From assembly GCF_041222825.1 (NCBI RefSeq), contig NZ_CP139482.1, positions 4,159,501 to 4,223,500 of the forward strand: 64,000 nt of DNA, given 5' to 3'. The notes under the pieces are model-generated. The model did no database searches. It saw only the letters and a list, made by a program, of their open reading frames with translations, and was not told the origin of the DNA. This DNA is from Candidatus Thalassolituus haligoni. Lineage in GTDB: Bacteria; Pseudomonadota; Gammaproteobacteria; Pseudomonadales; Oceanobacteraceae. Shown here in pieces: positions 61,586-64,000 of this stretch; within the stretch, counting starts at the first letter, position 1, and every line of letters begins with the position of its first letter. The position numbers and the translations under genes were made by a program.

Positions 61586-62602
61586 TCAGTGATCCAGCAA
61601 GGTCGCCATCCAGCGGGTTTGTGGGCGGGTTTCCAGTGCAATCTTGACGACCATGGTCAGGGGAATCGACAGCAGCATCCCGACTGGCCCCAGCACCCAC
61701 CCCCAAAAGACCAACGACAGAAACACCACCAGGGTCGACAATCCCAGCGTCCGGCCCATCATGCGCGGCTCCAGTACATTACCAAACAGCGTATTCACCA
61801 CCACATAGGTAATAGCCGTCACCAATGCAGAACCGGGCCCCAGCTGAATCAAGGCAATCAGCACCGCCGGAACCGCCGCAATAATAGAGCCGATATTGGG
61901 AATATAATTCAGCAAGAAGGCGACCAACGCCCATACCGGCGCATAATCCACACCAATGACCCACAGCACCAGACCAATACTGACGCCAGTTCCCAGACTC
62001 ATCAGAGTCTTGATTGCCAGGTAGCGCTGTACCAGATCACTGAAGCGCTCAAAATGGGCAAACGCGCTGGTTTGCTCACCAAAAGCACGCTTCAGTTTTT
62101 CCGGCATACCCGATGCTTCCAGCAAGATAAACACCACGGTAAATAAAATCAGAAAGGCATTGGTCAAGACACCGCCAAGACCATTAAACACACTGGCGAC
62201 CATACTCATGACAACGCCAGGATCCACGTATTCACGTAGCAGGTTGGCAGGCACCTCAACGCCCTGAGCATTCAGCCAGGTCACAACCCCTTGCATCAGA
62301 TTTTGCAATTTTGTTTCGTACAGCGGTATGTCCTGATAAAACGCGTTCACCGTGCCACCAAGAAACAGCGTCAACCCGGAACCAATAATCAGAAACCCCA
62401 GCATCATCATCAAGACCGCCAGCACATCCGGGATACCACGGCGCGAGAGCCAATGCATGATCGGCGCACTGAGCACCGCAATAAAAACGGCCAGCAGAAA
62501 GGGCACCATCATATCGGCAGCGCTGCGGACACCGGCGATAACAATAATGGCCGCCGCCAGTGTCACTAACAAATTGCTGGTCACATGGCTATTGGTCGAC
62601 AT
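61586..62602 (-). CDS. AI-2E family transporter (PerM/YdiK-like)
   Basis: A 338-residue membrane protein with about eight helices. The typical AI-2E_transport sequence includes VPFLLAVFIAVLSAPI near the N-terminus and FLLNYIPNIGSIIAAVPAVLIALIQLG in the middle, with the C-terminal FWGWVLGPVGMLLSIPLTMVVKIALE. Members include TqsA, an autoinducer-2 exporter, and several ion antiporters, so the substrate is open. The gene stands alone upstream of the cpx-like pair on the same strand. Confidence 0.9.
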   Translation of the reverse strand: MSTNSHVTSNLLVTLAAAIIVIAGVRSAADMMVPFLLAVFIAVLSAPIMHWLSRRGIPDVLAVLMMMLGFLIIGSGLTLFLGGTVNAFYQDIPLYETKLQNLMQGVVTWLNAQGVEVPANLLREYVDPGVVMSMVASVFNGLGGVLTNAFLILFTVVFILLEASGMPEKLKRAFGEQTSAFAHFERFSDLVQRYLAIKTLMSLGTGVSIGLVLWVIGVDYAPVWALVAFLLNYIPNIGSIIAAVPAVLIALIQLGPGSALVTAITYVVVNTLFGNVLEPRMMGRTLGLSTLVVFLSLVFWGWVLGPVGMLLSIPLTMVVKIALETRPQTRWMATLLDH

Positions 62603-62739
62603 AAATCCTTCCCTGAACGTCTATGGAGGCTAAATACCGCCAACTTACACCAGCCAGCGCCAGGACGCATCCATCCTGATACGGCTGTGCGACGGGCTTG
62701 GCAACCACTTGAGATTTCTGTATTATCTGCGGCTGTTTT

Positions 62740-62824
62740 GCGGAAGTGGCGAAATTGGTAGACGCACTGGATTTAGGTTCCAGCGCCGCAAGGTGTGAGA
62801 GTTCGAGTCTCTCCTTCCGCACCA
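62740..62824 (+). tRNA. tRNA-Leu (anticodon UAG)
   Basis: Acceptor arms GCGGAAG and CTTCCGC pair, followed by A and an encoded CCA. The anticodon stem CTGGA/TCCAG encloses the loop TTTAGGT, giving anticodon TAG for CUA and related Leu codons. A long variable arm (class II) and TTCGAGT in the T-loop are present. Total 85 nt. Confidence 0.97.
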
Positions 62825-63009
62825 TCTTGTTTCAGATCTCCAGACCCTGATATTTTTCCCACTTTTTTGGAAGTGTGGAAAATCAGCGCTTCAAGCGCTC
62901 TTGTTACGGTCATTGGTTACTGCCATTGGTTACGGTCTTGGATTCACGACTTCGGTCGTCACTGAGAACACCAGTTCAAGCACCGCTCTCTTGCCTTCCT
63001 GAAGCCTGC

Positions 63010-63348
63010 CGATACACGCATTGCCAGACAGGCCACCTTACGACCATCGGGAGAGGCTTGCATGATGGCAATCTTGCCACCTGCCTTCATATCACCAGAC
63101 AGCCCGGGTAAAAGAACCATCTTCGACATTTACTCGATATATTTCCTGCTGATCGCCGTCACTGCTTTCCAGGCGAACGAGCAGGTCATCACCGAATATT
63201 CCGCCATCCTGAAAAGTTTCACATCATTGGAGCCTGACTCACTGCCAGAGCCATTAGTGGCAGGAATATCGCTTCCCTCACCACTCCTACTACCGCCACC
63301 GCAAACACTGATGCTGGCCAACAGCAGCAGTCCTATACATTATTTCAT
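63010..63348 (-). pseudogene. Dead lipoprotein gene with nonsense third codon
   Basis: ATG 63348 is followed by AAA and then TAA, after which the same frame continues with CIGLLLLASISVCGGGS, a complete lipoprotein signal with lipobox-like VCGGG, and a Ser/Gly linker GSGSESGSND. Further on the frame slips: LLVRLESSDGDQQEIYRVNV lies in another frame, and GGKIAIMQASPDGRKVACLA in a third. The pieces look protein-like together but cannot be translated as one. No family recognised. The left boundary is approximate. Confidence 0.55.
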
Positions 63349-63414
63349 GGATGATTGAGTGAAAAACGGCATCGTCACATTTCCTTATTAGTTCCCAAAC
63401 AGCCCCTGGAACAT

Positions 63415-63445
63415 AAAAAAAGCCGCCTGAATCAGGCGGCTTTTT
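63415..63445. terminator. Intrinsic terminator after the OmpA-family gene
   Basis: GCCGCCTGA and TCAGGCGGC form a perfect stem flanked by an A-run and a T-run. On the minus strand it ends the transcript of the OmpA-family gene about 50 nt past its stop. Confidence 0.92.
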
Positions 63446-63493
63446 GGTACGTCACAGCCAGTCACGGCAGTCATCACATACCGCCAGATACCA

Positions 63494-64000
63494 CTATTTT
63501 GTGATTGGCAGTAGTGTGATCTCGACACGACGGTTCAACTCTTTGCCTGCCGCCGTGCTGTTTGTCGCAACCGGCTGACTCTCGCCAAAGCCGACTGCAT
63601 CCAGACGCACGGAGTTAATCCCCTGAGATTGCAGGTAATTGGAGACCGACCTGGCACGCTGTTCCGATAAGGCCTGATTAAAGCCTTCGGAGCCATCACT
63701 GTCAGTATGGCCAGACACCACAACCAACGTTGAATCATATTCTTTCAGCACCACCACCACAGAATTCAGCACATCGTAAAAGTCGGATGCTATCGCCGCA
63801 CGGCCAGAGGAGAAAGTGATATTGCCCGGCATAATCAGGTTAATGTTGTCGCCAACCCGCTCAACACTGACACCCGACCCCCGCAATTGCTTACGCAATT
63901 TCGCTTCTTGAGCATCCATGTAATACCCGATACTGCCACCGACCAGACCGCCACCAGCAGCAGCAGCCAGAATACGGCGATTACGGGTGCCGCTTTTTTC
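63494..64000 (-). CDS. OmpA-family outer-membrane (lipo)protein, YiaD-like, 5' end beyond the window
   Basis: The visible 168 residues begin with a glycine-zipper segment ILAAAAGGGLVGGSIGYYMD and continue with the OmpA peptidoglycan-binding domain: GNITFSSGRAAI, VVSGHTDSDGSEGFNQALSE, then RARSVSNYL and ELNRRVEITL. The layout is that of YiaD-type proteins, which anchor the outer membrane to peptidoglycan. The frame is open to the right edge, so an ATG at 63919 is internal, and the true start with signal peptide lies outside. Confidence 0.92.
   Translation of the reverse strand, partial: EKSGTRNRRILAAAAGGGLVGGSIGYYMDAQEAKLRKQLRGSGVSVERVGDNINLIMPGNITFSSGRAAIASDFYDVLNSVVVVLKEYDSTLVVVSGHTDSDGSEGFNQALSEQRARSVSNYLQSQGINSVRLDAVGFGESQPVATNSTAAGKELNRRVEITLLPITK

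Noticed and set aside
1..64000. CRISPR arrays
   Set aside because: No regularly spaced direct repeats of 20-40 bp were seen; the only tandem arrays are the asparaginase microsatellite and short duplications.

Overview
The window looks like a chromosomal segment of a free-living gammaproteobacterium, probably from the Oceanospirillales/Pseudomonadales side of the class. The main reason is gene order: dsbA, two c-type cytochromes (c4 and c5-like), engB, an sRNA-sized gap, polA, a DUF2782 gene and thrB form the block known from Pseudomonas. RadD, Rep, ComM, GlmS, HtpX and NDH-2 type genes also fit. No plasmid or phage backbone is visible, but several small islands and broken genes are.

Layout. 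1-3.1 kb: the start of an RND efflux operon with a divergent MarR regulator and two palindromes between them. 3.2-5.0 kb: radD. 5.3-14.0 kb: the most distinctive region, a same-strand cluster of a nucleoside-deaminase-like gene, a LysR regulator, an ABC importer of the NMT1/SsuABC type, a cobalt-type nitrile hydratase (beta, alpha, accessory), a cysteine hydrolase, a HupE/UreJ metal permease and a formamidase. A 32-bp motif is repeated upstream of both the deaminase and the transporter operon, so these units probably form one regulon. 14.7-24.4 kb: ndh, rep, a small membrane protein, an MFS permease, comM and a subtilisin-like lipoprotein. 24.5-27.1 kb: qorB with its divergent HxlR regulator, and an asparaginase carrying a microsatellite-encoded Pro-Thr/Pro-Ala linker. 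27.4-32.9 kb: a periplasmic molybdenum hydroxylase with XdhC and MocA maturation factors and a LysR regulator. 33-37.9 kb: a zinc alcohol dehydrogenase, a broken cupin gene, a 14-TM MFS pump and an Old Yellow Enzyme with an abnormal tail.

38.0-43.3 kb is an eroded accessory island lying downstream of glmS, the classical attTn7 position. It holds an IS66-family element with intact ends and an 8-bp target duplication but a frameshifted transposase, a VWA-domain remnant, an apparently intact AAA ATPase/DUF4276 pair (a likely defence module) and the N-terminal remnant of an SNF2-type helicase.

43.3-52.6 kb is the conserved core block. Between engB and polA there is a sigma-E-like promoter followed by about 120 nt ending in a strong intrinsic terminator, in the position of Spot 42/ErsA. 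52.5-56.8 kb (minus strand) is a thiamine-acquisition operon headed by a TPP riboswitch: TonB receptor, YkoF-like protein, PnuC/PnuT-type permease and an APH-fold kinase. 56.9-64 kb holds htpX behind a sigma-32 promoter, a short malic enzyme, a Cpx-like two-component pair, an AI-2E family permease, tRNA-Leu(UAG), a dead lipoprotein gene and the end of an OmpA-family gene.

The most promising undescribed system is the nitrile hydratase/formamidase/importer regulon at 5.3-14.0 kb. The likely logic is import of a nitrile or amide nitrogen source, cobalt-dependent hydration, then amide hydrolysis to release ammonia. The true substrate cannot be read from sequence alone.
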